Below are positions 48,114 through 60,282 of a stretch of DNA of 64,000 nt, one piece after another. The stretch's first letter is position 1. Every line of letters starts with the position of its first letter. Position numbers and translations under genes: made by a program. The stretch is from Epichloe hybrida (taxonomy: Eukaryota; Ascomycota; Sordariomycetes; Hypocreales; Clavicipitaceae). Where the stretch lies: positions 4,836,001 through 4,900,000 of the forward strand of contig JAFEKR010000002.1 of NCBI GenBank assembly GCA_019022495.1, in the 5' to 3' direction. The notes beneath the pieces were generated by a model, which made no database searches, was not told the origin of the DNA, and saw nothing but the letters and a program-made list of their open reading frames with translations.

Positions 48114-51100
48114 CCGCCCCTAGCAACACATCCAGCTAATAATAAAAGGAAGAAAGGAAAAAAAGAAAATAAGGCTATCTATAAATCCTCCAAAGAATCT
48201 CCTTTTATAAAGTCCTTTACCTTTATTATCCAAAGAAGGCGGACAAAATTATTATGTTTAACGCGTTCTAGACCCTTTGTAAATCTATTAGCAATCATTT
48301 CTTCCATGCTAATCTATTAAAGATAAAATTCCCCTTCACAGGCTTTCTATATAATCTATTTATACCGTAGATTAATATAACAAGTACATTCTTTATACTT
48401 CTTATTAAGCATATTAGCTTTAGTATTCTAGCTATCTATAAAAAGAAGCAACGGTCGTAATTGCTTAATCCTAAAGTCATCAAGCAGCTTAGCAATCTAT
48501 ACCATCAAGAGACTAGTTAGCATAAGGTTAATAAATTCTACCTCTATTAAGCTAAGAGCTATCAGAGTTTATTTCTTTAATTACTATAGAATCAATCCTC
48601 TAGCTAGCATTATAATGTAACTAGCAGTTAATCTTCTAGTATCCAGATTATTAGTAAGCAAAGCGTTACTATAGCCCTTTACCTAAAGCATAGATTTAAT
48701 ATCTATAGTAGTTAATTCTCTAAGAACAATTCCTAAATCATCTGTTCCTATAAGGTATTACTAAAGATAATTCTAAAGGTCTACATACACCTACTTTAGC
48801 GTAGAATTCGTACCATAAAGTTAATTAACCGTAAACATAATATTAGGTTACGTAAATACAGAAAGCTAGTTAAAGCTTCCTATTCGCTTTGCCTAATCTA
48901 AAAGGTTATAGACTATGTTAAGTTCCTTCTAGTTAGCTAGTATTATAGTCTTTAGAAGCTAAGGAACCTTTATTATATTAAGGTTCTTAATATTAAATTT
49001 CTTTATAATGCTCTATACGTAAATCTTTTAATACAAAAGCATCGTTTAGTTAGATTAATTGCGAATAAATTTAATACTAAGGAATAGTTTAACGTCTCCT
49101 AGGTGCTTTAATTTATACTATTTCTATAGTTCTTTAATAATAGTTATAACGATCATAAGGGTCTTTCCTGTGATAATTATGTCATTTATATATAAAAGAA
49201 GAATAACATTATTATATTAAAAAATACAGAGTTTGCTTAATAATTAATAGAAGCCTTGCTTTTTAAGTTCCTTAGTAATATTATCTAACCACTAAAGAGG
49301 AGAGAGAGGTAGACTATAGAGAGCTCTATTAAGCTTACAGACTCTAGTTATGCCATCGGAGTGGCCGTAAGGTTATCTAACGTAAATATCTCCTCACGCT
49401 TTAGTATTAAGAAAGGCATTAACAATATTACATTATTACTAATTATAGTTAAGGATTATAATAAGTGTACAGAAAACTCATAAGGAAACTAAGTACGTAA
49501 CTACTACATAGAGGTCTTCATAATTAAATACCTCTAGATTCTAGTCTCCTCTTACAACCTATCTTACTTTTATATATAGTTCCTTATCAATTAGATGCTT
49601 AACTATATAAACCCATTAACCATTAAAGATCTTAGTATCTTTAGGAGTAAATACTAGGTCCTAGCTATTCTTTTTGCAGATCTTAATAAGTTCTTTCTTC
49701 TTTATAAGTCTCTAGAAGCTATAATAGTTATTTATAGCTTTAGCCTTAAACTAGTTAGATAGAATCTTAATCTTTATATTAGCCATACTAGCTGCTTTAA
49801 TTATAAGAAAGGTATATAAGGTAGTTATCTCCTCTACTTCGTTGTTATATAGGTTATTGTTATAGTAATAAATTACTAGGTTTAATTAGCAGGAGCCTTA
49901 GGGAAGAGCCTTTTTCTTACTAGAAGTTATAATATTAAGATAATCTTAATGTGTATTAGATTAAAGCGATTATCTCAGGGTTTCGGATTCGGATTCCAGC
50001 TATTAGCGCAGGACGTTATTGTCATCTTCGGCTTCTTCATCCGGAAAGGCTCTAGGTTAACGCCTTAGTAGCGTTACATCTTCACCCTTAATTTACTATT
50101 ATTAGCCTCTTATAAGGTCCTCTTGTTATAGAGGGCTTTTAGAGGGTATTAGGAGATAGCTCTATGGTTTCTCTAGTAAAGGAGAATTATTATCCTCCTT
50201 AAGAGAGTAGTAATTATTATCTATTTCTAAGGTATTTAATTAGCTTTCTACAAAACAAACCTTTTTCTTCTCCGTATGCAAATAAGGATTCTCTTATGCC
50301 ATAGGCAGGATGTTAATAATACATCATCCCTTATCAGCAAAAGAGGGATTAATTAGATTCGCAATATAAATAACTTCATCATCCTTAAATTTAGTATAAG
50401 CAGGCATATCTCTTTTATCAAAACAAACATCCCTTACACGAATAATCCTCTAATCTTCAGGGATCTAAACCTTATAAAGATAATATTTAGGGCCATCTAT
50501 GCCTACAAGTCAACCCTTCTTAGCTCTTAGTGCTATCTTCTAGGATTAAACACGCTATTCATTAGGAATTCGTACGTACATAATACATCCCTATATTCGC
50601 AAATTACGAATTAAGGCTATGTTATTAAGTCTAAGGGTTTTAAATAAGGCTTATTAAGGAGATTAATTATTCTTATTACTATAAGTAAGCAATAGATTAG
50701 TGATTTTAGCTATATGCTTTATAGCGTACAGCTATAGAAGTTCTAGTAATTTAGCTTTAATTATTAAGGCTCTTGCCATCTCTATAAGAGTTTGACTAGT
50801 GTATTTAATAATACCTTAATAGGTAGGAACGTACGGCACGCTAGTCCGAAGGATAATTCCTTCCTTCTAATAATAGGCTTTAAACTTCTCTCTAAGGAAT
50901 TCCATTACGTTATTAGTATAGAAGCATTTAATAGTAAATCCGCTACTTATATTCTTAACAGTAGTCTTCCAAGCTTAGATTGCTTTAACTACACTAGATT
51001 TATTAACTATCGGAATTACCTAGTAAAAGCGTGTGTAAATATTAATTATATATAATATGTGCTTCTTCCCTCTAAACCCTTTAGGTTTATGTTTAATAAA

Positions 51101-53432
51101 GTCCTAGAAAACACGTAAAAGAAAATTCATAGTGTTATTTAACTCCTCTTAATAAATTATTTAAGGGGCCTTTAACAACAGGCAAGCTAAGCAATAGAAG
51201 TTAATCATAGAGGCAGGATCTACAAAGATTCCTACTTCTTTATATACAAGTAGGATTTATTCCTTCCCTGCGTAACTAAGTCTCTTATATAAAAGACTAA
51301 ATTCAACTCGCTTAGTAACTAATTTGCTTATTAATGCCATAAAGTTATAATAAGGTTCCTCCTCTTATATAACTAGTGTTAAAATATTTAACTTCTAGTT
51401 ATACTTTCTAATAACTAAGCTATTAGATATTAAGATTAATTAGTCTTTAAACCCATCTATAACGACTCCTCCTTACTTAAGAAGTCCTAGTAAAATTATA
51501 TTAACTTCAGCCTTTAGTGCGTATTAAGCGTTTAGAAGGTCTAGATATCCTTCTCTAACAGGGATTATTATATTGCTAATTCCTTTAACTATAAGTTCCT
51601 TACTATTACTAGCTATCATTGGTTTAGTATTAACATTAGTGTTTAAATAGGTAAACCATTTAGTTAAATTAAACATGTGTGTATTACATCTAGTGTTAAG
51701 GATATAGTCCTCCTTAGTAAGGTAATTTAATAGCGTTTAAAAGGAATAGTCCTAATTAATTACTATAAGAGTAAGATTACCTCTAGCGCTTATAATGTCT
51801 AGGGAAGCTGTAGTCTTAGCTGCTGTAGCTATATTAGCTTTCTTCTTTATTAATTTAGGCATCTTTTCTGGATAAAGCTTCCAATAATCATCCTTTAAAT
51901 AGATTAGTCTTCCTAGGGAAATTAAATAACCGCAATCTAGCTTCATAGCCTTAGAGGTTTCGTTCCTCTTCTTCTAGCCTTTATCTTTAGATTTTAAATT
52001 ATTATCCTTATTATTCTTCTATTGCTATTACTAGGTACTAAAGTTAACCTTTAACTCCTTCTAAACCTTATTAGCTTTGTATATTAAATAATAGAGCATA
52101 TCTTCCTTTATAAGTTCTAATTTAGAGAATCCTTTAATCTTCTAGGTATTGTGGATTTTAGGCATTAAGTCTTCAATTACTTTGATCATCTGTAATACCC
52201 AAATAATATTAGGAATCTTCTTAATCTTATAAATACAATTCTAAAGGTTCTAGTAGTAGTCTAGCTAAGCTCTTATTATAGCAAAATCAGCCCTCTTTAA
52301 TTAGGAGAATTACTACAAAAGCTTAATAATTACCAAATTAGCCTCAAAGCCATAATCACTTTTAATCAATTCTATTATTTAAGTAACTAGCTTAGTATTA
52401 GTCTATCTAGCGTAAGTTAAGTTCTTTTAAACTTATAAAGAAAGGCTCTGCTAAATAATAGAAGAGAGAATAGTATAATACTTATTAGTCTATTTAGACT
52501 AAGGAATCTCACTAGTTAGATATACTATAAGTTATATAATACAAACTTATATTTAAATTAAGATTTCCTATTCTTTAAAGTTCTCTACCCCTTTTAGTAG
52601 TATAATAACTATAATCCTTATATACTAGGCTTTCGTAATATTATTAAGTTCTATTAGATCTAGTAAAGTAGCTAGAATTACTATACCGCTTATATTAAAG
52701 GGTAGGGTTATATATTAGAATTCACGTACTCCTATTACTATATGTACTTAATACTAATTATTATTAATTTAGTCTAACAGGAGTTATAGCAGTAGCTCTC
52801 TAATAATTAAATTACTATATAGCCGCTAATATATAGAGATATAAAGTTAAGAGTAAGGGATGTTTTTAAATACTCTTTTAAAGTTTTACCTTAGCCTAAT
52901 TAGAAGGCGTTTATTATACTTGCTTTACTTGCTTTACCTTATACTACTATACCTATAATACTAATTACACCTAAATAGTAATAGATTTAGATTATTAGTT
53001 TTAGGTGCCTAAGGCGGTTCTGTAAGGAATATTACGTCCTAGCCTACTATCCGCTAAGATTTACCTAGAAGGGTTAAACTTTTACGTATATTAAGAAATT
53101 CATAATAGTTAGTAGTTCATAATATCATAAGAGAGTTATTGTAATTACAAGAGAGTAATAACACAACAAAGGTCATGCGTTCAAATCCTAGTTATATAAA
53201 AGAGTTTTACTTTTTAGTATACAAGCTAAATTCTAATTAATTTAATCGTTAACCTACATTATTATTATTAGTTATAGGTAAGGGAAAGGGTCTTTATACC
53301 GCCCCGTAAGTTAAGTAATTTACTTTAACAAGATATTAGGAAAAGATATATAATTATACATAAGACTATAACAGTTAGATAAAAAGGAAAAATAAAGAAA
53401 AGGGCGCGATCATAAGCGCCAGGCTTATAACC

Positions 53433-53687
53433 TATAGAGTGATTTGGTAGCAAAGAGCAATAAAAAGAGAAGATAATATGGAATTGCTATCTAGGAATTC
53501 AATAAGGCAAAAGGAAGCTATTATAGCTTCAAATCTATAAGCAATGAATTAAGGTCTTCAAGTGAAGCCTACAATGAATTGCGATAGCAAACGCGATCAC
53601 AAACGCGATGCGGGAAGATGCATTATCAAACGAAGAATCTGACGATGTGATGCCTGAGGCTGCGATGTGAGGCTGTGATTCTCAACA
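53433..53687 (-). repeat. 5' LTR of element F (255 bp)
   Basis: Reads TATAGAGTGATTTGG at its inner end and CTCAACA at its outer end. The inner half is mutated and the outer half, next to the pyruvate carboxylase promoter, is clean (GATGCGGGAAGATGC where the other LTR has GATACGGGAAGATAC). Confidence 0.96.
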
Positions 53688-53692
53688 TTTGG

Positions 53693-54148
53693 GATACGCA
53701 GCACCAGACCAGATTTGTGCTCTGTTGAACATGAGTCGGAGTGCTCAGACATTTGACACCAAACACCAACAAGACACCCGGCACTGGCTGCACTGGCTGC
53801 ACTGGCTGCGCTGGCTGACACCTCTGACACGTCCAGACACGCCCCTCCTTCCCCATCCCCCTCCCCCTCCCCCTCCCCCTCCCTCCCCCACCAGAGCACC
53901 AGAGAGAGAGCACCAGAGCACCAGGCCAAGGCCAGAGACCTCTTCGCTGCAGGTTCAACAAAAAAAAGCATCCCTCCCGCATTCCTTCACTTTGTTGAGC
54001 CCATCACACGAACGACCGAACGACCGACCGACCGGCTCAGTCTTGCTCCCTCGACCCGCGCTCTTCTTCTTTTTCATCTCTTCAGACCCCTCCCCTTCCC
54101 TCTATCCAAGACCTAGCTGCTGCTCATTGCTTTGTTGCTTTGTCCATC
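53693..54148 (+). promoter_or_regulatory. Promoter and leader region of pyruvate carboxylase
   Basis: Only 456 bp separate element F from the start codon. The stretch holds GCACTGGCTGCACTGGCTGC repeats (about 53780-53812), a pyrimidine tract with six runs of four or five Cs (53840-53890), and GAACGACC repeats (54010-54034). Core promoter elements cannot be fixed from sequence; the CT-rich tract resembles fungal leaders of highly expressed genes. Confidence 0.5.
53840..53890 (-). repeat. CCCCCT tract; G-quadruplex-capable on the minus strand
   Basis: CCCCTCC, CCCCATCCCCCT and then four CTCCCC-type units follow each other. On the minus strand this gives at least five G-runs of four to five separated by one or two bases, which meets the usual quadruplex pattern. 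Confidence 0.85.
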
Positions 54149-57100
54149 ATGGCAGCCCCTCAGCAGCCTCTTACCTTCAACGATGTCTTCGAAGACGAGG
54201 ATGTTGACGAGCCCAAGGCCGCCAACACGGTTCACCACATCCGAGCCAACTCGAGCATCATGCAGATGAAGAAGATTCTCGGTAAGTTATCTGCAGTCCT
54301 TGTCTCGGTCCCGTGGTGGTGGCTCTACCCTCGCTAGACTGAGCAATGGCCCCAATGGCCTGACGTCGAAAGCCGAGAAGCTCGTGCTGACTTGATGTGG
54401 TTTTTTTTTCTGCTCGGCAGTCGCCAACCGTGGTGAAATCCGTAAGTGCTGTCCCATTATCCGATGCCAATGGCCAGTGCCTCTCTGGTCCAGACGCGGC
54501 AATGCTCGCATCATCATCATCATCAATCATGCTGACTGACATGTGCCAGCCATCCGGGTACGATCCGACCCCACCAGTTCTCACAGCCGACCTGAATTAC
54601 ATCTATCGAGAGTAACTGCTTACTGACTCTTCTTTCTATCGCTACACAGATTTTTAGAACTGTGAGTCGCACTCGACTCGGTTCATGAAATTGCGCATTC
54701 CGGACGGCGCAAGCCTGAGTCTCATGTCACTGACTCCTTCGTCAGGCCCACGAGCTTTCACTGCACACCATTGCCGTCTTTAGGTTCGCTCAGACCTTCC
54801 CTCCCCTTTTACTAAAAGATAAAATATGGTTTCGGAGCTGCGTTCTGACCCCGCGATAGCTATGAGGACCGTCTCAGCATGCACAGGCAGAGTAGGGACA
54901 CCCAGATTGAAATTTACCGTCCTCGAAAATTTTACATTGCGGTTACTGACGGCTATCTCAGAGGCCGATGAAGCCTATGTCATTGGCAAGCGTGGCCAAT
55001 ACACCCCGGTCGGAGCCTACCTAGCCGGAGATGAGATTATCAAGATTGCTGTTGAGCATGGCGCTCAATTGATTCATCCGGGTCAGTATAGCTCTCGGGA
55101 GCCTCTCCACAGAGCATCATTGCTGACCATGAAACAGGTTACGGTTTCCTGTCAGAAAATGCCGAGTTCGCCCGAAACGTCGAGAAGGCTGGCCTTATCG
55201 TAAGACCATTGAAAAAACACCAGTCTATACAAGTTTTTTGGTACTCGTCGACAAATGTTTGCTGACAAGAGCCCCGTTTTCTTTCCGTGCACAGTTCGTC
55301 GGTCCTCAGCCCGATGTCATCGATGCCCTTGGTGACAAGGTTTCCGCCCGTACTCTGGCCATCGCTGCTGGCGTCCCTGTCGTCCCCGGTACCGACGGTG
55401 CCGTTGCCAAGTACGAAGAAGTCAAGGCTTTCACCGATGAATATGGATTCCCCATCATCATCAAGGCTGCTTATGGCGGTGGCGGCCGAGGTATGCGAGT
55501 CGTTCGCGAACCTGCATCACTAAAGGAGAACTTTGAGCGTGCTACCTCTGAAGCAAAGTCGGCTTTCGGAAACGGAACCGTCTTCGTTGAGCGATTCCTC
55601 GACAAGCCCAAGCACATTGAGGTCCAGTTACTGGGTGATAACCATGGTAACATTGTCCACCTGTATGAGCGTGACTGCTCTGTCCAGCGAAGACATCAGA
55701 AAGTTGTCGAGATTGCCCCTGCCAAGGACCTTCCTGCTGAGACCAGAGACGCGATTCTGGCTGATGCTGTCAAGCTGGCCAAGTCGGTCAACTATCGCAA
55801 TGCAGGCACTGCCGAGTTCTTGGTCGACCAGCAGAATCGATACTATTTCATTGAGATCAACCCTCGTATCCAGGTCGAGCATACCATCACCGAAGAAATC
55901 ACTGGCATTGATATCGTTGCAGCCCAGATTCAGATTGCTGCTGGTGCCACTCTCGCCCAGCTCGGTCTAACGCAGGACCGCATCTCCACTCGTGGTTTTG
56001 CTATCCAGTGCCGTATCACTACCGAAGACCCTTCTGAGCAATTTCGACCCGACACCGGCAAGATCGAGGTGTACAGATCTGCCGGTGGTAACGGTGTTCG
56101 TCTGGACGGTGGCAATGGGTTTGCCGGCGCTGTCATTACTCCTTACTATGACTCTATGCTGGTCAAGTGCACTTGCCACGGCTCAACCTACGAAATCGCC
56201 CGCAGAAAGGTTCTCCGTGCCTTGATTGAGTTCCGTGTCCGAGGCGTCAAGACAAACATTCCTTTCCTTGCTTCTCTGCTCACCCACCCCGTCTTCATTG
56301 ATGGCAACTGCTGGACTACTTTTATCGATGATACCCCTGAGCTCTTTGAACTCGTCGGTAGCCAAAACCGTGCCCAGAAGCTCTTGGCTTATCTTGGAGA
56401 CATGGCCGTCAACGGCAGTTCCATCAAGGGACAGATTGGCGAGCCCAAGCTCAAGACCGATATCATTGTTCCCGAAATCATCGCCTCCAACGGCCAAAAG
56501 ATCGATGTCAGCCAGCCCAGCCAGAAGGGTTGGAGGAACATTCTCTTGGAGCAGGGCCCCAAGGCCTTCGCCAAGGCTGTTCGCGACTACAAGGGCTGCC
56601 TCCTCATGGACACCACTTGGAGAGACGCTCACCAGTCTCTACTTGCCACCCGTGTTCGAACCGTGGACCTCTTGAACATTGCCAAAGAGACCAGCCATGC
56701 CCTGGGCAACCTCTATAGTTTGGAATGCTGGGGTGGTGCCACCTTCGATGTCGCCATACGTTTCCTTTATGAGGATCCCTGGGACCGTCTCCGCAAGATG
56801 CGAAAGCTTGTTCCTAACATTCCTTTCCAGATGCTTCTCCGTGGTGCCAACGGTGTTGCCTATTCATCTCTTCCTGACAACGCCATCGACCAATTTGTCG
56901 AGCAGGCCAAGAAGAATGGTGTAGATATCTTCCGTGTCTTTGACGCCTTGAACGACATCAACCAGCTCGAGGTTGGTATCAAGGCCGTTCACAAGGCTGG
57001 TGGTGTTGCTGAGGGTACCGTGTGCTACAGCGGTGACAGTCCGTACTTTCCCCCCTCCCATTTCTCCAAGACACCTTTCATGCTGACCACCATGCTGCAG

Positions 57101-59016
57101 TGCTGGTAAGCTCTATTCTATGCCCGTATTCCCATGCAGTCCTCCGTGAAGCGTCCAGGTTCGTATAGGAGTCACCGTAGGTGTATCAAAAAAAGTGTAG
57201 GCCTGACACAGGACCGCCCCTCGCCGATCCTGCCGCATGGCAATGTCACTACTCTGGTGGCAACGAAATATACGACCAAAAAACCGAAACTCAATGGTTC
57301 ACAAAAGGCCCCACAACCTTTCGAAGGGTCAAGAGCCATCTTGTAGCTAGATTGTTTCGCTTTCGCCCTGGGAATGTGCTTTGCTAATGCCAGACGATTC
57401 TATGCGCTCACTTGCACGCTCATATGCCACTATACACTTTGATCCGCTCCTATACGCCCCTGGATCTTGTATTGCCGTATTTGATGCTACATGACAGCGT
57501 ATCAACTTTCTAACTTTTTCCTCAACTAGAACCCTAGCAAGAAATACAACTTGGAGTATTACTTGGACCTGGTTGACAAGCTGGTCGCCCTCGACATCCA
57601 TGTTTTAGGCATCAAGGATATGGCTGGTGTGTTGAAGCCACATGCTGCCACCCTTTTAATCGGATCTATCCGCAAGAAGTATCCCGATCTACCCATTCAT
57701 GTGCACACCCACGACTCTGCCGGTACTGGTGTGGCTTCCATGGTTGCTTGTGCCAAGGCTGGCGCTGACGCTGTCGATGCTGCCACTGACAGCCTGTCTG
57801 GCATGACTTCTCAACCGAGCATCAACGCCATTCTGGCTTCCCTCGAGGGCACTGGCCTCGAGCCCGGCCTCGATCCTCGTCAGGTCCGCGCTCTCGACAC
57901 CTACTGGTCACAGCTGCGTTTACTGTACTCTCCCTTCGAGGCCCACCTTGCTGGCCCTGACCCCGAGGTCTACGAACACGAAATCCCTGGTGGTCAGCTT
58001 ACCAACATGATGTTCCAGGCCTCTCAGCTTGGCCTAGGCTCACAATGGCTCGAGACCAAGAAGGCCTATGAACACGCCAACGACTTGCTCGGCGACATCG
58101 TCAAGGTCACTCCTACCTCCAAGGTCGTCGGCGATCTGGCTCAGTTTATGGTCTCCAACAAGCTCTCTGCTGAGGACGTCAAGGCTCGTGCCGGCGAGCT
58201 CGACTTCCCCGGCTCTGTTCTGGAATTCTTGGAAGGCATGATGGGCCAGCCTTACGGCGGGTTCCCCGAGCCTCTGCGCTCTGACGCCCTGCGCGGTCGT
58301 CGCAAGCTGGAACAGCGACCTGGTCTTTTCCTCGAACCTGTGGACTTTGCCAAGGTCAAGAAGGAGCTCGGCAAGAAGTACGGAGCCGGTGTCACGGAGT
58401 GCGACATTGCATCCTACGTCATGTACCCCAAGGTCTTTGAGGATTACAAGAAGTTTGTTCAGCAGTATGGTGACTTGTCCGTCCTGCCAACCCGATTCTT
58501 CCTCTCCAGGCCCGAGATTGGCGAGGAATTCAACGTCGAACTCGAGAAGGGCAAGGTTCTTATTCTTAAGCTTCTTGCTGTCGGACCCCTCAGCGAGAAC
58601 ACTGGCCAGCGTGAAGTGTTCTTTGAGATGAACGGCGAAGTCCGACAAGTCGCCGTCCTCGACAACAAGGCTGCTGTTGAGAATATCAGCCGACCCAAGG
58701 CCGACATCAGCGACTCCAGCCAAGTCGGCGCGCCCATGTCTGGTGTTCTGGTTGAACTCCGCGTGCACGAGGGTACTGAAGTCAAGAAGGGAGACCCATT
58801 GGCTGTTTTGTCCGCCATGAAGATGGTAAGTGCTACAGCCTGATTCCACGTTGATAATCGACTATGATGGTCTAGTTGAAGGATCATTGACTTATATGCG
58901 ATAAACAGGAAATGGTCATATCGGCACCTCACAGCGGAAAGGTTGCCAGCCTTCACGTCAAGGAGGGCGATTCCGTCGATGGCTCCGATCTCGTTTGCAG
59001 AATCACAAAAGCCTAG
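54149..59016 (+). CDS. pyc: Pyruvate carboxylase, biotin-dependent
   Basis: Twelve exons: 54149-54281, 54421-54441, 54550-54557, 54650-54661, 54746-54783, 54860-54891, 54962-55081, 55138-55199, 55295-57038, 57101-57105, 57530-58825, 58909-59016; 1192 residues, the usual length for fungal pyruvate carboxylase. It converts pyruvate, bicarbonate and ATP to oxaloacetate; no mitochondrial targeting sequence is evident, and fungal enzymes are typically cytosolic. Domains: biotin carboxylase (about 40-490, with ATP-grasp KAAYGGGGRGMRVV and HQKVVEIAPA), carboxyltransferase (about 570-840, DTTWRDAHQSL), a linker domain, and a biotinyl domain with AMKM (K1156, residue split from E by the last intron). 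The junctions give ILVANRGEIPIRIFRTAHELS and GTVCYSGDMLNPSKKYNLEYY, as expected for the family. Exons 3, 4 and 10 are micro-exons of 8, 12 and 5 nt. Introns have TGCTGAC/TACTGAC-type branch sites. Confidence 0.97.
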
Positions 59017-60282
59017 ACTCGTACCTAATCTAACAGAATCACGAGGAAAGCTTGGCATATCGGAGTGGGAGGTTGGACTGAATTGATAAGAGACGGGCAT
59101 GAGGGAGAGCACAACCCAGCGTTGGACTCTCATGGGCATGATGAGTAGAAGCTGGCTATAGTGCGAATATGTTGGGGTTATGTCTTTGCTTCCCTTTGCC
59201 CTAAGCAACGTCCTTGTATGTTTTGCCAGCATTGGCTGTGAGTACATGAACATGATAATATATATGGATAACTCTGATTGTTGAGTGGTCGATCTCTCTT
59301 GGAGATGACGCCTGAGGCAAAGTCTAATTGGTGTTTGATGGAGAGCTCTCTGCCTGATTCCGGCATGGACATGCATTATCCATCTGGTCTTGTTGGCCCC
59401 TACTGCCTGATGGCATTGTTTGGATTGTGGAAAGTAAAAATGGGAAATTTCGGATCATGAATCGATGAACTAAGTGTCCGAAGAGCAGGTAATGGTGATA
59501 GATTGTCAGGGCATCCATCTCGGCGGAAGGCGAAACAGCGAGGATATCGCTGTGTGGCTTCAAATATTTGTCTCGTTAAAAATTAGTAGCCAGATTCTCT
59601 CTCCCCCCTCCCCAACGTGAACATTGATTGAAATTCCGTGTTCGACAATGGCGATTCCAGCCGCAATGGAAGAAAGCGGACAGGCGGGCGTATGAGCACG
59701 CCACATTACGTCATCCGGATCGGTAGTACATGCGCATCAATGCTCGCCGGCGCTGACTAATCTACTGATGCATGCGGGAAGCGGGGCTGCCCCCAGGGCC
59801 CCTGTTCAACCCGTTCAAGCAAGATTCGAGATCCACCCCACCCACCCACCTCTTGTATCGATATGTGCGAGCCCCGAAACTTTGTGCCCTCTGCCTCTCA
59901 GTCCTCTGCTTCTGCATCTGCCCTTCGTCGGCCACACGCCGCCCGCCACCACACCTTGTTTCCTGTCTTGCCGTCCAAAACCACACGGTCGCTGCCTTGC
60001 AACAGAAGACGACTTTCTACACTCTCCCAACTCGAGAGAAGGAGCCCTCGTTGCAGATTCTCCCAAACCCCCTTTGACTCCGTTACTCCGTACAGCATAG
60101 CTTCGGCACGCTCCGCGTTTTGGTCGTGCGTGTCCCCGTTGCGTGCGAACCATCCTCTACGGAGAAACCCAGGACTCGAATATTTGAAACTGTGTGTAGC
60201 CGGCGAGCAACACGGCATTATTCCCTGGCCCCGACCACCATCGACGCCAGAAGCAGGGGACCTTTCCGACATACAGGCTGTC
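59017..60282. other. Intergenic region downstream of pyruvate carboxylase
   Basis: Contains the pyc 3' region and the leader of the next gene. Open stretches in this region overlap in several frames without domain support. One TACTCCGTA lies at 60084-60092. The Ser/Arg-rich frame from 59863 runs into the next gene's first exon, but it is judged to be leader sequence. Confidence 0.5.

Larger units (their letters stand above)
47859..53687 (-). mobile_element. Complete Ty1/copia LTR retrotransposon F, RIP-mutated, upstream of pyruvate carboxylase
   Basis: Two 255-bp LTRs (47859-48113, 53433-53687) are flanked by the target duplication TTTGG (47854-47858, 53688-53692). The element reads on the minus strand. 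A primer-binding-like GGTTATAAGCCTGGCGC follows the 5' LTR, and a polypurine AGGGGCGG precedes the 3' LTR. Stop-interrupted minus-strand translation shows gag/protease (about 52900-51300), integrase (about 51250-50400), reverse transcriptase with a YIND version of the YVDD site near 49190-49178, and RNase H (about 48750-48400; LDTRRLTAS and ALSLIEVEFI match the usual ETRRSTSG and ALSSTEAEY blocks). The interior is AT-rich with CpA-to-TpA damage; no frame is intact. Confidence 0.95.

Noticed and set aside
50792..51055. 87-codon plus-strand frame inside element F
   Set aside because: F is coded on the minus strand, and this frame is antisense to its integrase region.
51752..51946. 64-codon minus-strand frame inside element F as a separate gene
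   Set aside because: It is a stop-to-stop fragment of the F polyprotein between gag and protease, continuing in the same frame beyond its stops.
53185..53210. tRNA-like T-loop (GCGTTCAAATCC) inside element F
   Set aside because: The five-base stem next to the loop does not pair and no acceptor, D-arm or anticodon arm can be fitted; it lies in a RIP-mutated element.
54281..54746. A single retained exon instead of micro-exons at the start of pyc
   Set aside because: The intervening sequence has stops and does not encode the conserved residues; each short exon has its own donor, acceptor and branch site.
59863..60282. N-terminal extension of the hypothetical gene from an ATG at 59863
   Set aside because: The sequence encoded is Ser/Arg/Pro-rich with leader-like composition; the ATG at 60283 has a better context, though the extension cannot be excluded.
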